DNA of 64,000 bases. Origin: CAVVYA01 sp964577835 (GTDB lineage: Bacteria; Pseudomonadota; Alphaproteobacteria; SMXQ01). Below are positions 1-7,681 of the stretch, in pieces. The notes below the pieces were generated by a model, which saw only the letters and a program-made list of their open reading frames with translations, made no database searches and was not told the origin of the DNA. Position 1 is the stretch's first letter; every line of letters starts with the position of its first letter. The stretch is taken from assembly GCA_964577835.1 (NCBI GenBank), contig CAZOBN010000001.1, positions 27,688-91,687 of the forward strand, written 5' to 3'. The position numbers and the translations under genes were made by a program.

Positions 1-153
1 TTCATCTTCCGCCATTGTCCCGTGGTGGAATTCGGCCTGATCGGCCAGACCATGCACAAGGCCGACGAGCGCACCGCGGTCGCCGACATGGCGAAGCTCG
101 CCGACATCTATCTCGCCTGCCTCGAGCGTTTCTTCGCCAGCCGCAAAGGCTAG
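1..153 (+). CDS. dapE: Succinyl-diaminopimelate desuccinylase, C-terminal 50 residues (partial)
   Basis: The reading frame is open from base 1 and stops with TAG at 151-153, so only the C-terminus is present. The tail reads PVVEFGLIGQTMHKADER and then an alpha-helical end, matching the C-terminus of DapE, where the final conserved His (here in TMHK) belongs to the dinuclear zinc peptidase M20 active site. DapE hydrolyses N-succinyl-LL-2,6-diaminopimelate in lysine and peptidoglycan precursor synthesis in the cytoplasm. In Hyphomicrobiales dapE commonly sits beside truA-fmt-def, and these lie just downstream here on the opposite strand. The call rests on a short tail plus context. Confidence 0.8.
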   Translation, partial: FIFRHCPVVEFGLIGQTMHKADERTAVADMAKLADIYLACLERFFASRKG

Positions 154-158
154 CCGCG

Positions 159-731
159 ATGGTTTCCGTTCAGGAAGCGGCCGCCGCCCTCCACGGCGCT
201 TGGCGTCTGGCGCGGCTCGATCCGCGGGGGCTGTCCTCCTTCAACGCGAGCGAAGAGGGATTCTGGCGCTCGTTCTTCGCCGCGGTGCTCTGCGCCCCGG
301 CTTATATCCTCATCGCCGCCATCGACTTGGCACAATATCCCGTGGCGACGAGCGACGCGCGATTCGCCGCGGTCCATTTGATCGGCTACGTCATCCGCTG
401 GACGGCCTTTCCCCTGGCGATGGCGTCGGTCACGCGCGCGCTCGGCCGCGAGACGAACTACACCCGCTATATCGTCGCGCGAAACTGGTCGAATGTGCTC
501 GGCATGATGGTGTTTCTTCCGGCCATCGCTCTCGCGGCGATCGGCTCGTCCTCCATGGCCATTTTGCCCCTGCTGGCGATGATCCTCGTTCTCGCCTACC
601 AATGGTACGTCGCGCGCATCGCGCTCGCGATCACGGGGCTGCAGGCCGCCGCCGTGGTCGGCCTCGATCTGCTCATCGACATTCTGACGGTCAGCGCGAC
701 CCAGGCTCTCCTGCCGAGGACAGGGGGCTAG
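159..731 (+). CDS. Hypothetical multi-pass membrane protein (190 aa)
   Basis: Start chosen at ATG 159, five bases after the dapE stop, so the gene is probably co-transcribed with dapE; the longer open frame only overlaps dapE. After about 35 soluble residues the protein has four or five hydrophobic segments (about residues 38-58, 68-92, 112-128, 130-150 and 160-182), with no charged catalytic motif. The arrangement resembles small Yip1-like or unknown inner-membrane proteins, but I cannot name a family. The stop codon TAG (729-731) lies inside the left arm of a palindromic repeat beginning at 730, so repeat insertion may have set or trimmed the 3' end. Confidence 0.7.
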   Translation: MVSVQEAAAALHGAWRLARLDPRGLSSFNASEEGFWRSFFAAVLCAPAYILIAAIDLAQYPVATSDARFAAVHLIGYVIRWTAFPLAMASVTRALGRETNYTRYIVARNWSNVLGMMVFLPAIALAAIGSSSMAILPLLAMILVLAYQWYVARIALAITGLQAAAVVGLDLLIDILTVSATQALLPRTGG

Positions 732-830
732 AGCATGATCCGTTTCAGTGGAATCGGATCATGCTCTCGAGTCTTGATTTAATCGTGTTTTCTACGCCGA
801 ACCGGTTTCCACTTCGGCGGAAAACGCTCT
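730..830. repeat. Composite Hyphomicrobiales intergenic repeat with AGAGC / GCTCT ends
   Basis: The left half is a perfect 13-bp inverted repeat (AGAGCATGATCCG at 730-742, its complement at 755-767) with a 12-base loop. The right half (about 793-830), read on the minus strand, begins AGAGCGTTTTCCGCCGAAG and contains GTGGAAACCGGTTC. From memory, both modules belong to repeat families scattered in intergenic DNA of Rhizobiales-type genomes. The first hairpin overlaps the stop codon of the preceding membrane protein and could act as a transcript-end structure. Confidence 0.75.
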
Positions 831-831
831 G

Positions 832-982
832 GCAGGCTGTTGAAAAAGTCGGAGCGCGCATGGCGATGGGCAATAATAGACTCAGCCGAGAGGCGATTTT
901 GAATCGATCATGCGTTATGCGTATTGTTAAAGAATCGATGTTGCTCGTGGGCACGCTCCAAAATCCTTTTTCAACAACCTGC
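832..982. mobile_element. MITE-like element (about 151 bp) with 17-bp terminal inverted repeats
   Basis: Left end GCAGGCTGTTGAAAAAG (832-848) and right end CTTTTTCAACAACCTGC (966-982) are inverted copies with one mismatch. A second inner complementarity (GGAGCG near 851 against CGCTCC near 953) follows. There is no transposase frame inside. TGTTGAAAAAG-type ends are typical of IS elements, so this looks like a non-autonomous derivative or a deleted IS. It abuts the composite repeat on the left, and on the right it reaches the stop codon of the neighbouring minus-strand gene (982-984). No clear target duplication was seen. Confidence 0.6.
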
Positions 983-1434
983 TAGCCGAAGGCGGCGATG
1001 ACGCCGGCGCGCACCTCGGCCGGCATGCGGTAGAGGAATTCGCCCTGAGCGGCGAGCCACTGCCGCTCGATGAAGCGGTCCTTGCGGCCCGGCAGCAGGC
1101 GATCGAGGGTCTTGCCGATGCCGCTGAACACGCCGGCCAGTTTCTGGCTGCTGGTCAGGCCGAGCAGGGTCTTGAGCTCCGCCGAAACGATGCCTGCCTC
1201 GCCCGCCTGGGCAACCTCCCACAGCAGATTGGCGGCCAGGCTTTCCGGCCCGTAGCAGTGGCACACGGCGCCGATGTCGGCCGCCGACAGGCCCTCGCCG
1301 TCGGCACGGGCCGGGTCACGCGCGGCCGTAAGATCCACCACCAGCCGGCCATCGGCCAAGGCTTGGCGAAACTCGGCCAAGCTCAGGGTGATGCCGAGCT
1401 TGACCAGTTTATCCGTCGAGAGGGTGATCTCCAT
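982..1434 (-). CDS. Hypothetical protein with a winged-helix-like C-terminal half (150 aa)
   Basis: ATG at 1432-1434 begins MEITLSTDKLVKLG; the stop TAG (984-982) touches the end of the MITE-like element. Residues about 80-150 alternate helices and end in FLYRMPAEVRAGVIAAFG, a pattern resembling winged-helix domains of the DUF6416 kind; this is an impression, not a firm match. The N-terminal 50 residues are acidic and helical. The gene is flanked by a mobile-element remnant and an AT-rich promoter unlike the surrounding GC-rich DNA, suggesting horizontal acquisition. Because the stop lies at the element border, the native C-terminus could have been changed by insertion. A small DNA-binding regulator is possible but unproven. 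Confidence 0.55.
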   Translation of the reverse strand: MEITLSTDKLVKLGITLSLAEFRQALADGRLVVDLTAARDPARADGEGLSAADIGAVCHCYGPESLAANLLWEVAQAGEAGIVSAELKTLLGLTSSQKLAGVFSGIGKTLDRLLPGRKDRFIERQWLAAQGEFLYRMPAEVRAGVIAAFG

Positions 1435-1514
1435 CTCGTCATATTACAATGTATATACACTATGTAAAGTCTGGAAAACTCAAATAAATGGCAAAATAAA
1501 ATGTATGCACACTG
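1435..1514 (-). promoter_or_regulatory. AT-rich promoter with duplicated operator-like sequence
   Basis: On the minus strand a TTTACA hexamer and TAATAT (1446-1441) are separated by 16 bases and resemble sigma-70 -35 and -10 elements. The expected start of transcription falls on or within a base or two of the ATG at 1434, predicting a leaderless transcript. A near-identical 14-mer occurs twice in the same orientation: AATGTATATACACT at 1449-1462, inside the -35/-10 spacer, and AATGTATGCACACT at 1500-1513, 51 bp away (about five helical turns). The first contains the palindrome GTATATAC. This is a good candidate for a repressor site. Confidence 0.5.
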
Positions 1515-2252
1515 CTAATACTCAACTCGCATCAGATAGAGCCCGTCCGGTGGCGCGGTCGGGCCGCTCTTGGTGCGGTCCATCGCGGCCAGGGCTGCCA
1601 CCACGTCGCCGGCCGTCCACTTGCCCTCGCCGACGAGCTTCAGAGTGCCGGTGATGATGCGCACCTGGTTGTGCAGGAAGGAGCGGGCCCGCACCGCGAT
1701 CGAAATGCCGTCGCCGTGACGCTTCACCGAGATGGCGTCCAACGTCTTCACCGGGCTGTCGGCCTGGCACTCGGCGCTGCGGAAGCTGGTGAAATCGTGG
1801 TGGCCGACGAGATGCTGGGCCGCGGCATGCATCGCTTCCGCGTCGAGCACCGGCGCGACATGCCAGGCACGGCCGCGGTCGAGCGCCAGCGGCCCCCGTC
1901 GGTTGACGATGCGGTAGATATAGGCGCGACCCTTGGCGGAGAAGCGGGCATGGAATTCCGCCGGCGCCACCGCGGCGGCCAGCACGGCGATCGGCTGCGG
2001 CTTGAGATGGAAGTTGATGGCGTCGCGCACCGTATCCGCGTCGGTCTCCTTGGCGAGATCGAAATGGGCGACCTGGCCCAGGGCGTGAACGCCGGCATCG
2101 GTGCGGCCGGCGCCGTGCACCGTGACGCGCTCCTGGGCGAACTTGTCGATGGCCTCTTCGAGGGCCTGCTGCACCGAGGGTCCATTGCCCTGGCGCTGCC
2201 AGCCGCAGAACGGCCCGCCGTCATATTCGATGGTGAGCCTGTAGCGGGTCAT
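1515..2252 (-). CDS. truA: tRNA pseudouridine(38-40) synthase TruA
   Basis: TruA converts U38-U40 of the tRNA anticodon arm to pseudouridine. The 245-residue protein starts MTRYRLTIEYDGGPFCGW and carries the catalytic-aspartate motif GAGRTDAGVHALGQVAHF around residue 52, followed later by ARSFLHNQVR. Length is normal for the family. The ATG (2252) overlaps the fmt stop (ATGA), so truA is the last gene of a def-fmt-truA operon and is probably translationally coupled. The longer upstream open frame lies inside fmt and was not used. Confidence 0.95.
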   Translation of the reverse strand: MTRYRLTIEYDGGPFCGWQRQGNGPSVQQALEEAIDKFAQERVTVHGAGRTDAGVHALGQVAHFDLAKETDADTVRDAINFHLKPQPIAVLAAAVAPAEFHARFSAKGRAYIYRIVNRRGPLALDRGRAWHVAPVLDAEAMHAAAQHLVGHHDFTSFRSAECQADSPVKTLDAISVKRHGDGISIAVRARSFLHNQVRIITGTLKLVGEGKWTAGDVVAALAAMDRTKSGPTAPPDGLYLMRVEY

Positions 2253-3202
2253 GCGGACGCCTCGCCTGCCGGCGAGGCGAGCAGCGTTCCCGGCGGCAGC
2301 GGGAATCCGCGCAGGAAGGCCTCCGCATCCATCGCCGCGCGGCCCTCGCGCTGCACGCGGCGCAGCCGCAGGGCCCCTTCTCCGCAGGCGATCAGCAGCT
2401 TGTCGTCGAGCACCGTGCCCGGCACCTTGCGCGTGTCCGGCAGGCTCGCCTCCGCGGCGAGCACCTTGAAGCGCGTGCCGCCATGCTCGAAGAAAGCCCC
2501 GGGCCACGGCGTCATGGCGCGCACTTGGCGCTCGACAACGGCGGCGGGCCTGCGCCAATCGATCACGCCGTCCTCGCGCGTCAGCTTCTTTGCGTAGGTC
2601 GCGCCCTCGACGGGCTGGGGTTTCGGTTCGAGCCGCCCGGCGGCGAGCCCGTCGAGGGCGCTGACGATCAGCCTGGCGCCCAGAGCGGCGAGCGCGTCGT
2701 GCAAGGATTCGGCGGTGGTGGCCGCGGTGATCGGGACGCTCTGCCGCAGCAGCATGGCGCCGGTATCGAGCCCCTCGTCCATCCGCATGATGGTGACACC
2801 GCTTTCCGTATCGCCGGCCATGATGGCGCGCTGGATCGGCGCCGCGCCGCGCCAGCGCGGCAGCAAGGAAGCATGGATATTGAGGCAGCCGAGCTCGGGC
2901 GCTTCGAGAATCGGTTTGGGCAGGATCAGCCCATAGGCCGCGACCACGGCGGCATCGAGGCCGAGATCGGCGAAGGCCGTCTGCTCGGCGGCGGATTTGA
3001 GCGAGGCCGGATGGCGCACGTCGATGCCGTGCCGCTCGGCGGCCTCGTGCACCTCGGAGCGGCGCTCGGCCTGGCCGCGGCCGGCCGGGCGCGGCGGCTG
3101 GGTATAGACCGCGGCCACGTCATGCCCCGCCGCGATCAGCGCTTCGAGCGCCGGCACGGCGAAGCCCGGCGTTCCCATGAACGCCAAGCGCAGCTTGCTC
3201 AT
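2249..3202 (-). CDS. fmt: Methionyl-tRNA formyltransferase
   Basis: Fmt transfers a formyl group from 10-formyl-THF to Met-tRNA(fMet) for translation initiation. The 317-residue protein begins MSKLRLAFMGTPGFAVPALE, the usual N-terminal strand and loop. It has the SLLPRWRGAAPIQRAI signature (about residues 112-127), with the catalytic Asn-His pair just before it in CLNIHASLLP, and the C-terminal OB-like domain ending at about residue 305. It lies 13 bp downstream of def and overlaps truA by four bases. Pairing with deformylase is the classical bacterial arrangement. Confidence 0.96.
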   Translation of the reverse strand: MSKLRLAFMGTPGFAVPALEALIAAGHDVAAVYTQPPRPAGRGQAERRSEVHEAAERHGIDVRHPASLKSAAEQTAFADLGLDAAVVAAYGLILPKPILEAPELGCLNIHASLLPRWRGAAPIQRAIMAGDTESGVTIMRMDEGLDTGAMLLRQSVPITAATTAESLHDALAALGARLIVSALDGLAAGRLEPKPQPVEGATYAKKLTREDGVIDWRRPAAVVERQVRAMTPWPGAFFEHGGTRFKVLAAEASLPDTRKVPGTVLDDKLLIACGEGALRLRRVQREGRAAMDAEAFLRGFPLPPGTLLASPAGEASA

Positions 3203-3215
3203 GGCATCGAGGCTT

Positions 3216-3764
3216 TCAGCGCTGCATGCGCGCGCGGCGCGCCGGCACGGGCTCGGGCTCGGCCTTTTTCGCCTTGGCGAGCTTGCGCAGGATCATGCCG
3301 CGCTTGAGCGAGCTGATCTTGTCGATGAACAGCACGCCTTCGAGATGGTCCATCTCGTGCTGGATGCAGGTGGCGAGCAAGCCTTCCGCCGCGAGCTCGC
3401 GGATTTCGTTCTCATGGTCGATATAGCGCACGCGGATCTTGGCCGGACGCTTGACCTCGGCATATTGCTCGGGAACCGACAAGCAGCCTTCCTCCCAGGT
3501 CACGGTTTCGTCCGATTTCCAGACGATCTCCGGATTGGCCATCCTGAGCGGCGCGGGAGTCTCGTCCTTGCCGGCCACATCGAGCACGATGACGCGCTTG
3601 GCGACGCCGACCTGGGGCGCCGCGAGGCCGATGCCGGGCGCCAGATACATGGTCTCCAGCATATCGTCCATCAGCTTGCGCACGGCCGCGTCGACCTTGG
3701 CGACGGGCTTCGCCTTGACCTTGAGCCGGGGATCGGGCGCGGTGATGACGGTCAAAAGGGCCAT
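3216..3764 (-). CDS. def: Peptide deformylase
   Basis: Removes the N-formyl group from nascent proteins; iron/zinc metallo-enzyme. All three family motifs are present: GIGLAAPQVG, EEGCLSVP (metal-binding Cys) and QHEMDHLEG (two metal-binding His and the catalytic Glu). The ATG at 3764 gives MALLTVITAPDPRLKVKAKP, the usual start. An in-frame GTG at 3776 would add four residues; neither has a strong ribosome site. The C-terminal tail after about residue 165 is basic (KAKKAEPEPVPARRARMQR). First gene of def-fmt-truA. Confidence 0.95.
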   Translation of the reverse strand: MALLTVITAPDPRLKVKAKPVAKVDAAVRKLMDDMLETMYLAPGIGLAAPQVGVAKRVIVLDVAGKDETPAPLRMANPEIVWKSDETVTWEEGCLSVPEQYAEVKRPAKIRVRYIDHENEIRELAAEGLLATCIQHEMDHLEGVLFIDKISSLKRGMILRKLAKAKKAEPEPVPARRARMQR

Positions 3765-3916
3765 GGGTCGGGTCACGTAACTGATAGTTTCGTCGCCGCC
3801 TTTAGGTAGGCCCCGCGCCGGCCCGCGTCAAGCCGGGCCATCTAGGGGTTGGGGGCGCTCCCGGGCATCGCACCATTCCTGCTGCCGTGATAGGCTCGGC
3901 ACCAATGGAGGTGGGC

Positions 3917-5392
3917 ATGACCTTTGTCGAAACGATCCTTCTGGTCGGGATGGTGTTCTGGGGCGGTGTCGCGGCTTTCGCGATCTCCCGCGCCATGAGC
4001 CTGCGCGCCGAGCGCGATCACATCCGCACCGATCTCGCCGCCGCGACGGCGCGCGCGCAACAAGACCAGGACTTCGCCAGCCAGCGGCTGCGCAGTCAGA
4101 CCGAAGCGGAGACCCGCCTGACCACGGTGCTGGAAACGCTCGCGACGGTCACCCGCGAGCGCGATGCCGCGTTTTCCGAGCGCAACGAAGCGATCCGCGC
4201 GCGGCAGGATGCCGAAAAGGCCATCGCACTGGCGGAACAGGCGCGCGCGGAGATGGAAAAACGCGTGGCTGACTGGGAAACCCTCAAGACGCAACACCTC
4301 GAAGCCGCCAAGGCTGCCATGCTCGACACCAGCCAAAAGATGTCGTCCAAGCTGCTCGAGGATCACAAGCGCGAGGCCGAGGCGCAGAAAAAGGAAAGCG
4401 CCGAACAGGTCAAGAAGACCGCCGAGGAGATGCAGAAGAACCTCGGGCAACTCGCCGAATCGGTGACGTCATTGCGCACCCAGGTGCAGCAGACCGCCGG
4501 GCAGACCGAGCAGATCGTGCGCGCCTTGTCCAATCCCGCCGGCGCCGGCCACTATGCCGAGATCGGCCTGGAAAACATGCTGCGCGAATTCGGCCTCGAG
4601 TCGGGCCGCGACTTCATCATGCAGCACACCATCGACGGCCAGGAGGATGGCTCGCGCCTGCGGCCAGACGCGGTCGTGTTCCTGCCCGGCAACACGGTTC
4701 TGACGATCGACAGCAAAGCCTCCAAATTCTTGCTCGAAGCCGCCGATGCGGAAGGCACCGAGCGCGAACAAGCGGCCTACGCCGATCTGGCGCGGACCAT
4801 GAACCTGCATCTCAAGGCGCTGTCCGGCAAAGACTATGCCGGTGCCATCCAGGCGACCTATCGCAAGGCCGGCCGCGGCGACCGCATCGCGCGCGCCATC
4901 AACATCATGTATCTGCCCACCGAAGCCGGCATCGAGCGGCTCTGCCGGGCGGACAGCGGGTTTCAAAAAAAGGCCGTGGCCGAAAACATCGTGGTCGCCG
5001 GTCCGACCGGTCTGATGTCCTACGTCGGATTCGCGCGCATCGAAATCGACCTCGGCCGCCAGGCGGAAAACCAGGAGAAGATCGTGCTCGCCGCGCGGCA
5101 ATTGATCGAGGCGGTCACCACGGTCGTCGGCTATGTCGCCGGCGTCGGCAAGGGCATCAAGGCCGCGGCCGACAGCCACGCCAAGCTGGTCGGCTCGGTC
5201 AATTCGCGCCTGCTGCCGCGCCAGCGCACGCTCGCCAATCTCGGCGTCCGCCAGGCCAAGCAGAAGGATCTGCCCGGCAACCTGCCCCTCATCCAGGTCT
5301 TCAACCAGGAAGACCCGGATCTAATCGAGGGCGAATCCGAGGAAGTCGCCGCACTCGCAGAATCGACGAAGCTGACAATCGTGCGCGACTAA
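3917..5392 (+). CDS. rmuC: DNA recombination protein RmuC homologue
   Basis: The RmuC family is implicated in limiting recombination at inverted repeats and has a nuclease-like core. Start placed at ATG 3917 because GGAGG lies six bases upstream; GTG 3887 and ATG 3905 are in frame but less well placed. Residues about 3-22 form one membrane helix, residues about 25-190 a long charged heptad-rich coiled coil, and residues about 200-440 the RmuC domain (VLTIDSKASKFLLEAADAEG; IMYLPTEAGIERLCRAD). The tail is acidic. The gene stands alone and diverges from def. About 491 residues, typical of the family. Confidence 0.92.
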   Translation: MTFVETILLVGMVFWGGVAAFAISRAMSLRAERDHIRTDLAAATARAQQDQDFASQRLRSQTEAETRLTTVLETLATVTRERDAAFSERNEAIRARQDAEKAIALAEQARAEMEKRVADWETLKTQHLEAAKAAMLDTSQKMSSKLLEDHKREAEAQKKESAEQVKKTAEEMQKNLGQLAESVTSLRTQVQQTAGQTEQIVRALSNPAGAGHYAEIGLENMLREFGLESGRDFIMQHTIDGQEDGSRLRPDAVVFLPGNTVLTIDSKASKFLLEAADAEGTEREQAAYADLARTMNLHLKALSGKDYAGAIQATYRKAGRGDRIARAINIMYLPTEAGIERLCRADSGFQKKAVAENIVVAGPTGLMSYVGFARIEIDLGRQAENQEKIVLAARQLIEAVTTVVGYVAGVGKGIKAAADSHAKLVGSVNSRLLPRQRTLANLGVRQAKQKDLPGNLPLIQVFNQEDPDLIEGESEEVAALAESTKLTIVRD

Positions 5393-5427
5393 TTCACGGG
5401 TCCTTGTGAGCGGTCGGTCAGGGCACG

Positions 5428-6165
5428 TCAAATTCGATTGGCGCCCCGCTGGAACTCTTCCAGTATCTCGACAATCGCAGGCATGTTGTCCCGATTGTAG
5501 TAGATGACTTTCATTAGATAGCCAGCAGGATCAAGCGCTTTGAACGCCTGCCTTTCCGGTCCATCGATGTTCCTGAGGCGGCGGTTTGATTCATATGCAA
5601 GAACATCAGCGGCTTGTAGGGGGACGTAATCTTCCTTTGTGCCAAAGGTTATGGAAAGCAGATTGTTGCCGTCGTCGTGATGTTCTTTGACCCACCTAAA
5701 CCGATCACTCGCCTCCACGTAGTAATCGTTTTTCTCATGAAAGATTGCTACGCGCGCGGAAGACAGGTTGTTGTTTAGGTAGGCAACAATCTCGTGCAGC
5801 ACCCACTGAAAACACATGGTGTAGGGCGTTCCAAATATGGATCGGAGCTCGTCACGCTCTTTCAAGGCCTCATCGAAATCTCGCATGACAATGCCGGCGG
5901 CGAATCCAACCCCAATGAATTCGGGAATAATTGGAAGCAGCCCCGCCACAAACTTGTTTTTGTCATCGACGGTCCAACCGCTAAACTCGCCTTGGAGCGC
6001 CGAACAATCAGTGGCGTGAAAAATTTTGACGCCGCGTGAGTCCAGTGTCGCAGACCACTTGTCGGTGAAGTTCGCCCATCTTCCGGGCGTGCCCAGGTAG
6101 GCGGCTACGGTAAGAACTGGGGAATCATCGTGGACGCCAGATTCATCGATATAGGCCTCTATCAC
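5428..6165 (-). CDS. DUF3800 domain protein
   Basis: Begins M-IEAYIDESGVHDDSPVLTV from GTG 6165; an upstream in-frame TTG at 6192 would add nine residues. The N-terminal YIDESG strand and the late DYVPLQAADVLAYESNRR motif are the hallmarks of DUF3800, a family with a predicted RNase H-like fold whose conserved acidic residues (the Asp and Glu of YIDESG, the Asp of QAAD) may form a metal site. The biochemical role is unknown; homologues often occur in variable regions. Base composition is visibly richer in A+T than the neighbours, and the gene is a lone insertion between rmuC and bioA, suggesting horizontal transfer. Confidence 0.85.
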   Translation of the reverse strand: MIEAYIDESGVHDDSPVLTVAAYLGTPGRWANFTDKWSATLDSRGVKIFHATDCSALQGEFSGWTVDDKNKFVAGLLPIIPEFIGVGFAAGIVMRDFDEALKERDELRSIFGTPYTMCFQWVLHEIVAYLNNNLSSARVAIFHEKNDYYVEASDRFRWVKEHHDDGNNLLSITFGTKEDYVPLQAADVLAYESNRRLRNIDGPERQAFKALDPAGYLMKVIYYNRDNMPAIVEILEEFQRGANRI

Positions 6166-6352
6166 GGCGATCCAACCTTCGCCACGCGCCAAAGACGCGT
6201 CGCTAAGTTCATAGACAAGGCGCGCCTGAGGGTGCCCATCGCGCGGATCATATCAGCGGTTATTTGGGCATGCATAGTAATAACGCTCTCTCTTGTGGAG
6301 GAGGGTTAGGTGAGCACTGCGCGAAAAATCTCCAGGCCCGTGCGGGACTAGA

Positions 6353-7681
6353 TCAAGCGAACTTGCGCGACCACTCCGTGACGATGCGCACCATGCCGTC
6401 GGTCACGCGCGCGAGGTCGTCCGGCGTCATGGTAAAGGCCGGCGTGCAGTAGACGATGTCGGCGAAGGGGCGCAGCCACAGCCCCTCCTCGACGTAGCGA
6501 CCGCGCAGCCAGTCGAGCCCCTTCATCTCCCACAGTTGCACCACGCCGATGGCGCCCTTCGCGCGCACGTTGGCGACGCCCGGCAGCTTGCGGCAAGGCT
6601 CCAGCGACTCGCGCAATTGCGCTTCGATCGCCGCGACCTGCCGCAGCCGCGGCTCGCGCTCGAACAGATCGAGCGAGGCATTGGCGGCGGCGCAGGCCAG
6701 CGGGTTGGCCATGTAGGTCGGCCCGTGCATCAGGGCGCGGCCGCGATCCTCGCCGAGGAAGGCTTCGAACACGCGGGTGGTGGCCACCGTGGCGCCGAGG
6801 CCGATGGCGCCCCCGGTCAGCGCCTTCGACAGGCAGACGATGTCGGGCACCACGCTTGCCTGTTCGCAGGCGAACATCGTGCCGGTGCGGCCGAAGCCGG
6901 TGGCGATCTCGTCGAGGATCAGCAGCACGCCGTGGCGCGCGCAGGACCCTGCGATGGCGGCGAGCACCTCGGGCGGATGGAACTTCATGCCGCCGGCGCC
7001 CTGCACCAGCGGCTCGACGATTACGGCGGCGATCTCGCCGCGGCGCTGGGACAGCAGCCGGTCGAATTCGGCGACCTCCTCCCCCATGCGCGGCAGGTCG
7101 CGAATGAAGTGCTGCCGCATATGGCCGCGGAACAGCACATGCATGGCGTCCTCGTCCTCGGTGTCGCTCACCGCCATGCAACCCATGGTGTCGCCGTGGT
7201 AGCCGTGGCGGAACGCGACGAAGCTCTTGCGCGCCGGCTCGCCCTGGTTGATCCAGAACTGCAGCGCCATCTTGAGCGCCACCTCGACCGCGACCGAACC
7301 GGAATCGGAAAAGAACACGCGATCGAGATCGCCGGGCAACAGCGCGGCGAGCCGAGTGGCCAGCCGCGCCGCCGGCTCGTGCGCCAGCCCGGCAAACATC
7401 ACATGGGGCATCAGCGCGAGTTGGTCGCCGATCGCCTTGACCATATGCGGATGATTGTAGCCGTGGCAGGCGGTCCACCACGACGCCAGGCCGTCGATCA
7501 GCTCTCGCCCATCGGCGAGCTTGATGCGCGTGCCCGCGGTGGCGACCACCGGCAACGGCGGCGCCGCGGTGCGCATCTGCGTGTAGGGCATCCACAGATG
7601 TTTGAGCCCGTCGCGCAGCCAGGCGGGCGAATCGGCAGGCAAGCTGGTTGTCGGCGCGGGCTTGTCCGCTTCGCCGGTCAC
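6353..7681 (-). CDS. bioA: Adenosylmethionine-8-amino-7-oxononanoate aminotransferase
   Basis: PLP enzyme converting KAPA to DAPA with SAM as amino donor, the penultimate stage before dethiobiotin. I chose GTG 7681, whose first bases overlap the bioB stop (GTGA), rather than the in-frame TTG at 7702; this gives 442 residues, normal for BioA. Motifs: WWTACHGYNHP, the fold-type I aspartate in LILDEIATGFGRTG and the PLP lysine in VCLSKALTGG. The GTGA overlap indicates translational coupling to bioB and no independent ribosome site is visible. Its neighbours give the rest of the late biotin pathway. Confidence 0.95.
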   Translation of the reverse strand: MTGEADKPAPTTSLPADSPAWLRDGLKHLWMPYTQMRTAAPPLPVVATAGTRIKLADGRELIDGLASWWTACHGYNHPHMVKAIGDQLALMPHVMFAGLAHEPAARLATRLAALLPGDLDRVFFSDSGSVAVEVALKMALQFWINQGEPARKSFVAFRHGYHGDTMGCMAVSDTEDEDAMHVLFRGHMRQHFIRDLPRMGEEVAEFDRLLSQRRGEIAAVIVEPLVQGAGGMKFHPPEVLAAIAGSCARHGVLLILDEIATGFGRTGTMFACEQASVVPDIVCLSKALTGGAIGLGATVATTRVFEAFLGEDRGRALMHGPTYMANPLACAAANASLDLFEREPRLRQVAAIEAQLRESLEPCRKLPGVANVRAKGAIGVVQLWEMKGLDWLRGRYVEEGLWLRPFADIVYCTPAFTMTPDDLARVTDGMVRIVTEWSRKFA

